Numbered from the stretch's first letter, positions 12,051-24,142 are shown. The stretch: DNA of 64,000 bases from Polytrichum commune (GCA_950295325.1 OX485809.1:2666001-2730000); one strand, 5' to 3'. Notes: generated from the sequence alone by a model not told the origin. Numbers and translations are program-made.

Positions 12051-12732
12051 TTCTTTTTTGAGGGGGGGGGATTGGAAGAACTTTGTTATTTGCGGCATGT
12101 GGTTTTGGGAATATTTATTATATAACCACTTTACTTTGTATGTGGTGAGCGTAGCGGTAATGTTGCCTCAGGTGGTCATACATGTGGGTTTCGGTACCTT
12201 GAATTTGAATAGTTGGTTGGTTGGTGCTTATGTCTTTATCTAGGTTGCATTGTTGTGTTCTTTGTGTGAGGTTTGTGATTGTGAGTGATGGTCTTATGAA
12301 CCTTTTATCTTTGGATTGGGTGTGATTCATGCATTCTTCGTATGTCTTTGGTGTACACTGCGTATGCATTTGGTTGATGTGATTGTTGAGTAGGAGTAGG
12401 TTATAGTCTAGTAGTATGTTATCTTGGTGAAAGAAGTTTGGCTTCTTCTCTCCATTCTTGAGTAGTGGCTTGTCGGGTGCTCCATTGGCATGGATAGTAA
12501 TTTTTGCTAGTCTTTTTTGGCGACTGTTTTGGTTTGGGTAATTCTTTGGAATCTTATACAAGCTATGAGTCGTGTTGGTACAATTATTTGTAGTGTGACA
12601 AGCGATATTTATGTAGGGAGTTGTTGTAGATAAATTACTTGATAACAATTATGTTTGTGAAGAATGTACATAATTTAAGGTTTACTTTGAGATCATGCTT
12701 CAAAGTCTTTGATGGAATCATTTGCATTGTTT

Positions 12733-12740
12733 ATGGTATT
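12733..12740. repeat. 8-bp target site duplication (left)
   Basis: atggtatt, repeated exactly at 13900-13907, immediately outside the element ends. Confidence 0.9.
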
Positions 12741-13899
12741 CAGGGTTGTCTATTGTGTCGTGACGGAGGCTAATCTCGGCATAAGGTCGTGCCGTCACGA
12801 CATTATGCCGGATGTTGTCTTTATCCTGACAGACTTGAATTTTGCCAAATTCTGTGCGTAATTACATTACCCCATTTCGGACACGTAGGATGTAAGATGT
12901 CCACGTGTGATGACATGTCAGCAAAGTAGAGGTAAAGTGGGGAAAAAATTACTAGCGCCCATCCTCCCCCGTCCGCCCCGTTCCCCCCCCCCCCCCCGTC
13001 CGCTCCGTTCCCGACCCCGTCCGCCCCCGTTTCCACCCCCGTCCGCTCCGTTCCCGCCCCCGTCCGCCCTGTTTCCGACCCCGTCCGCCCCCGTTTCCAC
13101 CCCCGTCCGCTCCGTTCCCGCCCCCGTCCGCCCTGTTTCCGACCCCGTCCGCCCCCGTTTCCACCCCCGTTCCCGCCCCCGTCCGCACCCGTTCCCCCCC
13201 CCCCCCCCGTCCGCACCCGTTCCCCCGCCCCCGTCCCCCCCCCCGTCCGCCCCGTTCCCCCCCCCCCCGTCCGCTCCGTTCCCGACCCCGTCCGCCCCCG
13301 TTTCCACCCCCGTCCGCTCCGTTCCCGACCCCGTCCGCTCCGTTCCCGCCCCCGTCCGCTCCGTTCCCGCCCCCGTCCGCCCTGTTTCCACCCCCCGTCC
13401 GCCCCCGTTTCCACCCCCCGTCCGCTTCGTTCCCGCCCCCGTTCCCTCCCCCGTTCCCTCCCCCGTTCCCTCCCCCGTTCCCTCCCCCGTTCCCTCCCCC
13501 GTTCCCTCCCCCGTTCCCTCCCCCGTCCGCTCCGTCCCCCCGTTCCCGCCCCCGTTCCCGTTCCCGCCCCCGTTCCCGTTCCCGCCCCCGTTCCCCCCGT
13601 ACCCCCCGTTCCCCCCGTACCCCCACCCCCGTCCGCCCCACACCCTCCTTAGTCATATTTTACTACTTTGATTTTAACAGAATGATAAACAGAATGGCAA
13701 AATGGTTTACCTGGTGCTAGGCATATCCACGTCCACGTCGGCTTTTTCTGCCACATAGGACACCACCTTGGCAAGAAGGTAAGTATTTTACCCACCCTAC
13801 TAGCTTCCCCCTAGGTTGACCCTACGTGGACCCTATTGTGTCGTGACGGAGGGGTCCGTCACGACATGACACGTCATGACGTCGGGATAGACAACCCTG
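12741..13899. mobile_element. Non-autonomous hAT-like element carrying a C-rich minisatellite (1159 bp)
   Basis: Perfect 13-bp terminal inverted repeats (cagggttgtctat at both ends) and perfect flanking 8-bp duplications define a hAT-superfamily insertion. Just inside each end is an inverted motif built on tgtcgtgacgg and its complement ccgtcacgaca, present more than once at each end. These subterminal repeats are where a transposase would be expected to bind. There is no transposase. More than half of the interior is a tandem C-rich array. The element sits in an older dispersed repeat, because the restored flank tttatggtattta resembles sequence near 6425 and 40660. Confidence 0.9.
12960..13640. 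repeat. C-rich (minus strand G-rich) minisatellite
   Basis: Tandem arrays of related units: about 21 bp (ccccgtccgctccgttcccg type), about 12 bp (ccccgttccctc) from roughly 13435 to 13525, and 12-18 bp units with cccgttcccg at the right end. The plus strand is nearly free of A. The minus strand has many closely spaced runs of three or more G and should readily form G-quadruplexes, with i-motifs on the other strand. Long open frames on both strands encode Pro/Arg or Gly/Arg repeats and are artefacts of the array. Confidence 0.95.
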
Positions 13900-13907
13900 A
13901 TGGTATT
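13900..13907. repeat. 8-bp target site duplication (right)
   Basis: atggtatt, partner of 12733-12740. Confidence 0.9.
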
Positions 13908-14094
13908 TAGTGTCATATGCGTAATAGTGTCCCTTACCCTATTTTGAGGCGTACGCTAGGTTGCACTAATAATCAACAATTCAACCATTAGTATCACCTC
14001 ACGGCGCTTGGCATTCAAGTGTGCTTGCTAATATTTTGTCATGAGTATGTTCAATAATCTTTTGAAATGTATGCCTGTGTCAAAGACCATTGTG

Positions 14095-14260
14095 TAACAC
14101 ATGGATCAAAGACCCTGAATTAGTCTAATGAATTAGAATATATCAGCAACCAACCTGGTCTAGCGGATCAATATTTACTACTACCCCTCGGTAAGTATGA
14201 GGAAACCAAACCGTCCAATAGCTATCAAATATGCTCCTATCCTACCCTAAAGGAAACAAA
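14095..14260. repeat. Dispersed repeat also present at 24905-25150 and 28295-28560
   Basis: Three direct copies share the order tcaaagaccc, a short attag/gttag block, gaattggga-like sequence, a taccccc or tacccct block and ggtaagtat or ggtaggt, then aaaccaaa. The family is unknown. Confidence 0.6.
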
Positions 14261-14939
14261 ACCAATCTACGAATAAAAAGACTACATACTCACTATTAGC
14301 AATTGAACAATCCACTACGTGTATGCGTATCACATAAGCTTCCAAGAATTCCTTCCTCTTTTTGGATGCATCTAACTTAGGCGGCTGTTTTTTTCCAAAC
14401 TTTGAATCAACCGCTGATCTTCAAAGAAAAGCCTGGCATGCAGAAAGTTGAAACACCTGAAATTCTTCAAACAAACACAAATCCTTCAAAGTTATTCCTC
14501 CCGGTCTAAATCGAAACAAAACAACATCATCATCCAAGAACATTGGAATACATATCTGGACATACACAGAGTTTTATCACCACCTCACCTCCTTCAAGAT
14601 TGGCAGGAGACTCATCAGCTGTCATCACAGACAAAGTTTTTGTTTTCATTTTGGTTTTGTTTTTCTCCTTCCCCTCTTTCCGACATCAATGAAAAGCAGT
14701 TCACCGGAATTGGTTCATGGTAACTACACTGATTATCCCAACCAGTGAGAGAGAGCCAAGCGTTTGGGAAATCAGTGAAGCTGATACTAATTTTCTTCAC
14801 GCCATGAAATTAGTGCCAACCAAAAGATCTAGGAAGCACTGTATATCTCAGCACTATTCACTGAAAATATTATCCATAGCAGCACTATTCAATAAAAGTA
14901 CCGGCACTCTTCACTAACAAGCATGTGTTTTGCATAGGA

Positions 14940-15150
14940 TTTTTTTTATTACTCTACAAGCACTTGAGAGCATGCACTAATTTTCTTGAGATCTATTGTA
15001 AACGAACATGTATTCATGAATTTAATGTCACTTAGTAAAAATTTCAACCCTCGCCAATTTTGAGACTTGGCAAAATAGTGTGTGCTATGGGAATTCGTAC
15101 CACATGCACTAATTGGGATAATCAATGTACCATGGGGGTGTAGTAAAAAC
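14940..15150 (-). repeat. Dispersed repeat, inverted copy of 25155-25325
   Basis: The reverse complement shares the order attatccca, agtgcatgtggta, a block around aaaattagtg, catgaatacatg and ttgtagagt with 25155-25325 on the plus strand. No gene lies in it. Confidence 0.6.
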
Positions 15151-16229
15151 ATGTGGCATGCCCTCCCATGTTTGTTGTTAATTCATTCAGATTGGACCTC
15201 GTCAAACTACATTGAGGATTATGATCCCAATTGAAAGGCTAAATGTATTGATGTCAGACAATATTTCTATGGGTTTTCACCTTCTCCAATGTCACAAAAT
15301 TTGGTCCAACTTCATTGCATAGAAGATCACAATTGGTAAGGTATGTTAGATCTCACGTATGGGCCACCTTGCGCCATTAGCATGATACGCTCTACCTAAA
15401 TAGATTTTGTAGAGAACCAAGTAGTATTTCCGAGTGCTAAAAAAAACACCTCACCCAAATTTCAACACCCCAAAGTCTTGCATCGGAATTCCTTAATAAG
15501 GTGCTTTGAGTACTTATTGAGATGACCAAATACAGAACCTTAATGTAATGGTGGGGAACATTTGAGTACTTAACACAACAATAGAGGTTACCATAAAAAA
15601 AATTTAAAAGTAAAAATAAAGAAAATCCATTTTACACAACCTTTTGCTACTACTTTTAGGCGTTTGACCAACCAAGCTTTGGTTTTAAGATACCAAAGCT
15701 CTTTTTTGGGCCACTTTACCATGCTTGCACCCAAGAGTCATTTAAAACTTTCTTTAACTAACAATAGTATACATGATCAATGCTTAAAGTGACAGTTGTA
15801 ACGCCATCCACATTGTCATGTCAACCCTCATCGTTGGAATACTTTATAGGCTTCTCCACCCCGCCCACTATCAACAAACTTGAAATCTATCACCATAACT
15901 ACATTCAAAATCTATGAACATTTCACCACTGGTATAACAACAGGTTTCCGTGTTTGATTTTGGATCATCTACCAATGAAACTTTGAACCCTTGTAACTTT
16001 TGCGTAAGAGATGTAAACAAGACAAATTACAGTGCGTTGGAATCCCTTGTCAATTGCTAAACGAGAATCATTTACAGAAGCTTCTCAGAACCAACAATAG
16101 TACATGTTCTCAGCGCTTATTAAAGTGAGCTGTGATGGTAATCTAAGCCTAGTACCACCTAAACCATGTCAACCTTCATGCATCGTTGATATGCTGCTTC
16201 ACGAGCAGCGATCATAACCGAGGTCAAAA
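15151..16229. other. Intergenic DNA, no gene seen
   Basis: About 15740-15850 and 16085-16200 are weakly similar in direct orientation (aacaatagta, a cttaaagtga-like block, catgtcaacc), suggesting an old duplication. Nothing else is recognisable. Confidence 0.4.
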
Positions 16230-16900
16230 GTGTACATGTCAAAGCTTGCATGCGCGCTGACAAAAACTTCAAGAAAGAGAGCAGGAATCTCCTACCCTCC
16301 CACATTGATTATTCTTATCTTCATCATTTCCTGCTGTCGTGGCATAAGATATACATATCCCTGTAAGCCGAAACTGGATGCTTGCTGCTTGTCGCCTTCC
16401 CTCTTTCGAAAAGCTAGTGGGACACAAGTAGTAACATGATTGTGGTCCCTCGCCTGCCAATTCCCCAAAGCCACCCCCTGCAAGGCCATGAACATCGTCC
16501 AGTTTTTACTTTGCCCCATTATTGGCCATCGCATTGATGCTGTCATACATGACGGTGTCGAGCCCCACAATCTACCAGGCTCGGTTTGGTGGTTTCATCG
16601 ATTCACATGTACTGCATACGAGTTTGGAGAACAATTCGATTCGATTCCTGAGCCGACGGTGGCTGTTCACGTGACACACCTTGCGAGCCGCTGCAGGCAT
16701 CGGCCACGGACGTGGCTGGTTGAAAGCTCCTAACGAAGTCAGCATGGAGCTGCAAACTTTTTGCACGAGGACGAGAAGTCAGCGGAGATGACCTTTGCTG
16801 CTACGGTTGCAGTGACGAGGTCCTTCAAAGCGAAGCGGATGCTTGCTTGCTTTGCGTTTCTAAATCTGCGACAACTGGTTGTTGGGGACCAACATCCACT
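16230..16900. other. GC-richer low-repeat block, possible gene relic
   Basis: The base composition is more balanced than in the flanks and open frames of 60-97 codons occur on both strands (for example 16440-16733 plus, 16292-16570 minus). I recognise no protein family in either and see no convincing splice or start context. It could be a decayed gene fragment captured by a transposon. Confidence 0.3.
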
Positions 16901-16905
16901 TGCTA

Positions 16906-17231
16906 ATTAGGGCATGTTCGACGATGCCACCGCCAAAGTTCCCTCCAATTCCTACTGCGAAAAGCCGGTGGAAGAGCTCGTGGAGGATTAGTCCAGTGTT
17001 CAAGATCGAGGCCCTGAGTCATGTGAGTGTCATTTTGAAGGGCTCTCAAATTGCAGCCTTTCAGTTGAAGGGCTGGTTCAAAATCAAGACGTCGATCTAA
17101 GAAGAAAAGGAAATACAAAACTCATATTGAGCTTGTGCATGCATGAATGTTATGATACATGCTTGTAGTACAATGTGAAAAATTAAGAACCAACCATCTA
17201 ACTCCACTTTTTGTAGTGACAATGCCCTAAG
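16906..17231. mobile_element. Possible MITE with short inverted ends
   Basis: The left end ttagggcatgttc and the complement of the right end ttagggcattgtc are inverted partners about 325 bp apart. A GGGCATG-like tip is seen in plant PIF/Harbinger-type MITEs, which duplicate three bases. The flanks here (tta and taa) are not decisive, so the call is tentative. Confidence 0.4.
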
Positions 17232-17317
17232 TTTATTGGTTCTTGTGGTGGGTAGATTATATTGAGGACTTCAAGTGATGTCTTCATTTTCAAATTTGGA
17301 TTAGTCGGACAAACCTT

Positions 17318-17612
17318 AGCCCCTCAATGCCCAAGCAAAACCTCTTCAAAGTTGTTTAAAAGCGGCCATGGAGGAGCTTGTGGAGTTACTACTCAAAGGG
17401 ACCTCAACTCCTAAAGGCCTAAGCGGAATCTCGTCAAATTATGTAAAGAGGCGTGGTGGAAGAGCTCGTGGAGTACTACTCGAAAGGACCTTCATTCATG
17501 AAGGCCCCAGCGAAATCTCTTCAAAATTGTGTAAAGACGTGCATGGATGAGCTTGTGGAGCACTACTTGGAGGGACCTTAATTTCTAAAGGTCCAAGTGA
17601 GATCCCTTCGTA
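17318..17612. repeat. Tandem repeat, three copies of about 89 bp
   Basis: The unit runs from aatctcttcaaa through gtaaag, gagcttgtggag, a ctac.c block, gggacc and aaggcc. The three copies begin at roughly 17325, 17425 and 17515. A related agagctcgtggag word occurs at 16973. The short open frame across it (17368-17550) is an artefact of the repeat. Confidence 0.75.
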
Positions 17613-20600
17613 GTCTAAAAATGTTTATCCCAATTCAACAACTTATATTAGAAAAATATTACTTATGATGGTGGATTTGACCATACGTAAAGTTGGAATG
17701 GTTCACACAAAAGTTCAGCCATCCACGTATCATGACTCCCAAATTCAAATGTATTGACATAAATGTGTACATTGGTTTGATCATACAGAGGCGGTCGCCT
17801 GGACAAAAAAAGTCCTCAGCCTTGAGGGGTTGATATTACATAATGTATTATTGAGCCCATAGAGATTGTTATGGGGGGCTCACTAAAATGCATGAAACAA
17901 ATTGATCAACATACCTTCCACCATATTCAAAGTGAAATTGAAGTGACCCATATCATTAAGTAGCAAGCAATGCACCTAATAAGACTTATGCAAAAGAGCA
18001 TCAATTGCAAGCATTCTCATTTGATTCTCTTCAAACATAGGAGTAGCACTACCTTTGATAAATTACTTAGACAATGTTTAAACTTTTTAGATAGATATCT
18101 TCATGAGGGTAAATTCACTAGTCTTCAATAGAGGCATATACCCGGCATATACAAAGGACAGAGATTCGGATCAATTCGAGTGCATTACATGCATCACTTG
18201 CGCAACATTATTCAGCCGAGTGACTATGTTGGGTGGGGCTAGGAATATATCATGTACGGTGTTAGAATTAAATCTTATAGATCATAGATGCTTGTCAGTT
18301 ACTATATTCAACTTTAAAATTGAGTAAGATTCGGGTGAAACATTTTCACTGAACATTATTAGAATGGAACGGTTGATAGCAGTTGAACAATGTACAATGT
18401 GAATGGATTAAGTACTGGATTTATCAAAGCATAGGTCACTGTGTATATTAGTGTATATAACTTCAGTGTGATGTGCCTTCAACTACAATGGTTTAAAGGA
18501 GTGCAAATCAAGTATCATTTAATGGAGTGTTGGAAGTAAATTAATGCAGTAGTTCAGATGATCACAGTAAACTGAACATTCGCCCACCAGCTTAGCAACC
18601 AAACATTATACATACACTCACTAAAGAACATTTCAGGCATGGTCTTGATTCTGAACGGATGTTTATGGGATGGTCTTGAATCTTGATGAATGTGTTGTGT
18701 TAGAGAAGTTAGATGGTCTCTTCATGCCTTTGACCATCTCCAACGTATATCCATTTCCCCTCGTTTGAGAATTGAAATAGGTAAAATTTGAGCCATTTTG
18801 CATGCAACATGAACGGTGAACCAATGTCGATCAATCAACGTTTAGATATTACATTCCAACTAGAAAACTTTCTTTATATCTTGGGTGTTTTAAAGTGCAG
18901 ATACGAAAGCCTTGCATGCATTGAGAAAGAAAATGCTCTTTGCTTTTTATTTTAACAAGTGATTTAGTTTGTCACCATCATATATGTTAGGATTTAGTTT
19001 TGTCACCCATAACGTTATTAAGTAGTGTGTGTTCGTTCATGTGGGCACCAAGAATATGACCATGGGACTACATTGCTTGATAATGTTATGGCACCGGCAT
19101 TGGGCAAGATTTTAGTTATAGCTATTGAGTGTGAGCCAATTACATTTGAAGTATTTTTGTTTTCTCTACTACCTAAGGTATGTGGTTGTTATTTGGTTTT
19201 GTTTTCATGCTCTCCAGCTTTTATTGTTTAAATTTACACTACAAAATGACGTTGCATTAGTAAATCTACAATGAAGCATATGCAAAAATCAGAACTCCCC
19301 AGCTTTAGTTATGGTTATTGGAAGTGCACGTTTGTTGGTTTCTTTACTAGACACATTGGTCCTCCCAATTGTGTTCACCACTTAGTGTTGAGTAGTTATT
19401 AATGTTTGAAGAGTACATAGTCTGATGTCAAAGAGTAAGCATCAATGTAGTTGAAACCCTACCAAATGGGTGTGAAAGCGGGGAGAACACCATAAAGTTA
19501 CTTGGGGTTTCCGTGTAGAACGTACTAGGTGTTTGATGAACCCAATGTTGAATTATGACTCCGGATCTAGGTTGGTGGCTTGTCGCGGATTATTGCAACC
19601 ATGTTGCGGATTTGCGGGTGATGAATGCAAAATGGTAAATGCAACAAGCGAGCAACTTTACAATCATATCATCAATTCTCATGTCTTGCATAACATCCTT
19701 CAAACGTATGGATCGGTTCGATGACCCTGGAATTTATCATTCATATTCGGTGGGTCTCCAAATAAAATAAAACTATTCATTTATTATTCATACAATTGAA
19801 TTGACACTTGGGAATTTGAGTGGAGTTATATTCATGGCACTATTCATATGAATCACTATCCATCACAGTATTATTCTCTAAAAACAATTATTCACAGCAG
19901 TACTATCACTAAAAAAATACTAACACTATTCAAATTTTTCACATTATTCATACCAACAATGTTCATTATTTGTACCCGCGTCAATTTCTTCCCAAGAAGG
20001 TATGATAGTGGGGGCCCATGTCATATGGTAAATATATAATGGAACACAACCATGCAACTGAATAATGTTATATGTCAAGCAACTTTTGTATATCAACCAC
20101 TCACATGACATTGAGAAGCCTCATGCTCGATAATCCTTTCTAAATAAAGAAATGCCATGTTCGATGGGGATCTTGCCATGTTCCATGGCACCAGGACTTA
20201 GGTTGTCGTCTTTTGAGAAACACATCATGTTTATTCATGTCCTTGGTTGTATTAGGAGTCTCATGCTCATGGTAAGTGACATGTAGAACTTAGCAATGTT
20301 ATGTAGACTTTGCTCCGGTTCTTCTTATATGAATCGAAGAGGTTGATTTAATGTCATTTGCTACAAAGTGGCTGTACTGACTTCATGCTAAGATCAATGC
20401 CTCAACTATTGAATCATTGAGGTTAAAATGTGTAGTTATTATTCTATTTTGGACGGCACAAAACCAATAATTACTATTGCTTGGGTATGAAGAGTATCAT
20501 ACCTTGGTATTAAAACTGGCCATCTTGGAGCACATCCTTATTGATACACTACGGCTATGTTAAAATTTGAAAAGTATGTAAACCCCATAACATGGCTTAG

Positions 20601-20857
20601 CATTAAGCCACTACACCGTGGGGTTGGGGATTTTTGCAAACATGAATTCTTTATTTATGTCGGGTCCCCCTTACAAAAGGAACAAATTTCAGTTTAAGTA
20701 CCGTTCACTATGTGCCTTTGAATCAATGGGTTGCCATATCCGGGACTTGCTTCACCAACAATGCTTTGTATAAAATAAATTATTAGTTTGATTTTGCACT
20801 ACGATTGGACTGCATGTTGAATGTAATTTTTGCAAGGGCCCCATGTGGTGCGGCTTA
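17613..20857. other. Intergenic DNA, no gene seen
   Basis: AT-rich sequence with short open frames only, none with recognisable protein features. A cluster of ctattcac-type words at 19840-19960 recurs loosely near 14850. No RNA gene is seen. Confidence 0.45.
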
Positions 20858-21320
20858 ACATGTTGGGCACGAATGCTAGCTTGGAGTAAACTTTGACCCA
20901 AAAGGGTGACTTAAACCCAAAGGCTTAACCCATATCCCATGGGAACTCCAAGGTTAAGCTACCTGAGGCTAGAACAATACTTGGATGGGTGACCTTCTTA
21001 GCACTTGATTTTGGGTGTACCTCACCACTTATGTTCCACCAACGCTTAGTAGGGGTGTCCAAGTGAACCATATATATTTATGTTTTCAACCAATCATGTA
21101 GCAATCTAGGAGCTTACCCTTGCGGGAGATATGTGCCAGCTAGCTTGTCTGCGCCCGTTTAGGGTGTTCACCTTAAAACGGAGGCAAGAGTCTTTTTAAG
21201 GCCCCTCTGATTCTCATATTGTCCGTTTCGGAATCACATATAGACTTAAACCAACTCGACAATGAAGCACACCATATATAATACACATTGTTGGCAACAT
21301 TGGAGACGTCTTTCTCCATG
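20858..21320 (+). mobile_element. 5S-rRNA-derived repeat, Cassandra-like, copy 1
   Basis: A segment at 20936-21005 aligns with the 3' two thirds of plant 5S rRNA: cccatgggaactcc, then ggttaagc, and a perfect internal control region box ggatgggtgacc at 20983-20994. Downstream sequence (gtgaaccatatat, caatcatg, a ggagat block, ttgtctg, ttcacctt, tgtccgtttcgg, atgaagc.acaccatat) is shared with the copy at 34250-34940, so the mobile unit is at least 450 bp and 5S is only part of it. Cassandra elements carry 5S-like sequence in their LTRs and occur widely in vascular plants; a 5S-derived SINE is the alternative. I see no clear TG/CA ends or target duplication. Confidence 0.7.
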
Positions 21321-21510
21321 ACGACCAAGCAATAAGAGAACATGCTTGCCAACCCCCATTCGATAAACCCCATCTCGAAAGGGTGCAAAGGTGAGGGGTT
21401 AACTACTATTATGTTATGTTATTAACATGAAAATAAATATATTTAAAAAATCTTCATACCCATATATAGTACCCACTGTTTTAATAAAAGAATGGTACCC
21501 ACACAACTCT

Positions 21511-21754
21511 GGAGAGAAGGAAGTATTGTATACGAACGTACCTCCTCTCATCCATCTAGCATGAAAACTTGACTCCCTATAGGATTGTTATCAACATATC
21601 TCCCAAAAGGACCTCGTGTGGACTAATTCAGGATCCTTCGAACTGATTCTAGTGTCAACTCAACCAGGAAAACTGATTCTAGTGTCAACTCAACCTTTGG
21701 ACTACAAACGATTTGCGAGGTTACGCCACTTGTATGTGATAATTCCATCCCTCC
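21511..21754. mobile_element. Palindromic MITE family M, copy 1
   Basis: Family M is about 240 bp with inverted ends of about 45 bp: ggagagagggaattatcg, a tatacgagtgtacctctcat block, then catccaacat. Here the left end is ggagagaagg, a tattgtatacgaacgtacct block and catccatctagcat; the right end matches in inverse. The interior shares gacccctatagg-like and tgtcaactcaa words with the copies at 28046, 34589, 26805 and 27300. Confidence 0.65.
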
Positions 21755-22229
21755 CCGGGCCCAACTCCGGGGGGGCGGGGGGGAGCTTCAACCATCGAGT
21801 AACTTCTATTTTCTTCTTCGCAACAAAACACGGGGGTCCGAACTTTTTGACCACATGAAAGCCGGGTCCCTTGCGCCACAACCACTAGCAAATTAAAGGG
21901 GGGAGGGAGGGAGCTAGGCTAGGGTAACTTCTAAGACACAAGTGGCCAGCAGTTTGTACGCACAACTACAATGGCGGCGAAGAATCAAAGACTTAACAAG
22001 CAAACCAATGTCTCATGTGCTATTATTCAACTGCCCCCACCCCTCCCGGTATCTTTTTAGTTGACCCGAACACTTGAGAAGCCCATGCTTGGACCTCGGA
22101 AGCCAATGGTGAGTTGCTGGGTGGCCACCAAGTGAAGAGATTGTCAAGAGCTTTGTTAGAAAAACTATTCCTCAATCAAATCCAAGTTGAGGAGGTTTGT
22201 GAACCTAGCTTATTTCTGACACATTACTA

Positions 22230-22733
22230 AGGGCCGCTTCACACACGAGCCGAGAGCCGTGACCGTGAAGTTGTGAGAGCCCAAAAGAAAGTGTCCAAAG
22301 GTTGTTCCATAGAATCGTCAAAGTCGTGTAGCGTGGTCATGGATCTTCAAGTGTAGTGTGAAGTCATATGTGGCCGGGCCCTCAACCAAATGTTGTTTCA
22401 GTGAATTTTTATTCAAGTGGGTCCTCACGCATGATAAAATAAAAGAAACCAAGAGTTGTGAGCATTCGGAGTGCCATAGTCTCCCGGTTTGATGGTAGGC
22501 CTACGGTCTCCAAGAGATGGTTTTTGAAAATAATCCAAGTGACCATGAAACATGATCCATTTGGTGCCACGTAGGAATCCATGTGGACTTTACATCTATC
22601 TTGCCTTCACATACTCCGTTGGTCCCTCAAGTGTGGTGTGAAGCGAACTTGAACCAGCTCCGCCTTTTCCACCAATGAGAGTGCTTGAAGTGTGATGGTC
22701 ACGGGCTCTCAGTCACGTGTGGGAAGTGGCCCT
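22230..22733. mobile_element. TIR element of 504 bp with agggcc ends
   Basis: The left end agggccgcttcacacacg and the complement of the right end agggccacttcccacacg are inverted partners, and both continue into gagagcc.gtgacc. A partial inverted copy lies at 28858-29115. No target duplication is clear and there is no gene inside. Confidence 0.65.
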
Positions 22734-24142
22734 AATGCCCAGTTGGCTTGTACGATGGGAAAACATAAAAGGGCTCAGTAGCAATGAATGGCTGATGTGC
22801 CTTGGCTAGTTGACTTCAACTTGAGCGTAGTTTTCAAGTTTGTTTATTAGAGGACAGTCAACGGAGTCGACGTGGTTCTAATCTAACCCAGGGCCCATAT
22901 CGAGGATGCAAACTTGGCTTCAATGGCACTTCCTGCTCAAACTAACAATAAGTTCAATTTTTTTAACACTTTTGTGCGACATCTTCGGGTTCATGGTGGG
23001 CCTCTTGAACTTTTGAGGGTTAGTATGATGCTTAGATGACATGTTATGGGTTGACATATCCGACGAATAAGTTGAAAAAGTGATGGTCTTAATCTTTCAC
23101 CATGTGTCTTACTCGTTGACTTATGTCTCGAGGGTAGACTAGTAGTTTTGGGATTCCCTTATTAATGTAGAGTCAACTGATAGTCCACCTACACCTACTG
23201 GATGTGGACCACCAATGAATGGGTTCTACCGACACTAGTTACATCCTCTGGCTCTCACTAACCAAAGTGAAGCTAAAAGTGGCCCCACGCCATTAAGTGT
23301 GACCATGCGATGAGTGCACATGGTTCTATTCTAATGATGTCCATATTGAGGATCCATGGGTCAACATTTTCTAATAACAACAACAACAACAACAACAATG
23401 ATCTTTTACACCTTTGCATGGCATCTCCATGTCTATGGTAGGATTCCTGGATCTTTAGGGGTGAAGAAGATCCGCATTCATCCGCTGACTAAAGTCTCAC
23501 ACCATATATATACAATCCTAGTGTATATATATATCACCATTGTTACATATAATTTTGTGTTTCACTGCCTTGTTGTGGTAGCTCTTGTTGAATATAATTT
23601 GAACTATCAAGAGTATAGTCAAATGAACACACATGTTTATTTTCTACCCTTTCATGTATTGAGGGGTCCTTTGGGTCTCTAACATTTTCAGTCAAAGTTA
23701 ATAATAAGTAACCTTACTAACACTTTTTATGACATTTTGCATAACATTACGTAGTAATGCTAGTAGGGTACCCTTTGAGTACCCACAATATTACCTCAAC
23801 AAGAAGGGAAAAGTTTGCAAAGCAAGGTTGAATGAATGGGGAATTAATTAATTAAATAAAAAAATTCAAAAATTCAAAAAGGTGTTCAACATAGATCCAA
23901 TGTGGATTTCAGAAGACTTTTTCAAAATGTACAACTATCTTTTTGACCCCGCCAATTGTTCCCATTGCTTTAGGTATTTAGATTTGTTTAGATCCTACTT
24001 TAACCTATATTAGAACCTTTACCGCCACTTGACATTAGTATTGTCTTAGAAACCAACATAAGTAATCCTTAGTAGTGAAAGCAATTACCCAACTAGATTA
24101 AAATTAGTTTGAAGAAAACTTAAAGGTAGTGTCACCTTTGCT
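22734..24142. repeat. Intergenic DNA with a locally repeated segment
   Basis: Segments at about 22850-23110, 23300-23700 and 24260-24500 share words in the same order (ggttcta.tctaa, cat.tcgaggat, gtctcacaccat, ttacatataatt.tgtgt), suggesting two or three copies of one repeat. An (AAC)n run lies at 23376-23398. No gene. Confidence 0.5.

Larger units (their letters stand above)
10373..12660 (-). pseudogene. 5'-truncated LINE ORF2 and 3' end, related to the 53-64 kb LINE
   Basis: Read on the minus strand, this segment matches the end of the LINE ORF2 at 53-64 kb. Around 12118-12648 it encodes a stretch containing DNILLDYNLLL, SKDKRFIRP and PTIQIQ, each with a close match in the plus-strand LINE at 62670-62900. 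At about 11910-12098 it keeps WLIQRYI and HHT.HP. At about 11580-11760 it carries the RNase H half that the window edge removes from the other copy: RAELNAI, then IFTDSLYSIYLI with the catalytic Asp, and, after removing the insertion at 11234-11572, an IRAHTGIIGK segment near 11130-11200. Several frames are broken, so it is a dead copy. A T-run at about 10374-10383 may be the complement of the poly-A tail. The upstream end, near 12660, lacks the RT and endonuclease, as expected of a 5'-truncated LINE insertion. Confidence 0.8.

Noticed and set aside
12821-13671. Long Pro/Arg-rich and Gly-rich open frames on both strands
   Set aside because: They lie entirely in the C-rich minisatellite; all frames are open because the array lacks stop-forming bases, and the repeats shift frame freely.
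20936-21005. A functional 5S rRNA gene
   Set aside because: The 5' third of 5S is not recognisable, base changes disrupt the helices, and the flanks are shared with other repeat copies, so it is a mobile derivative.
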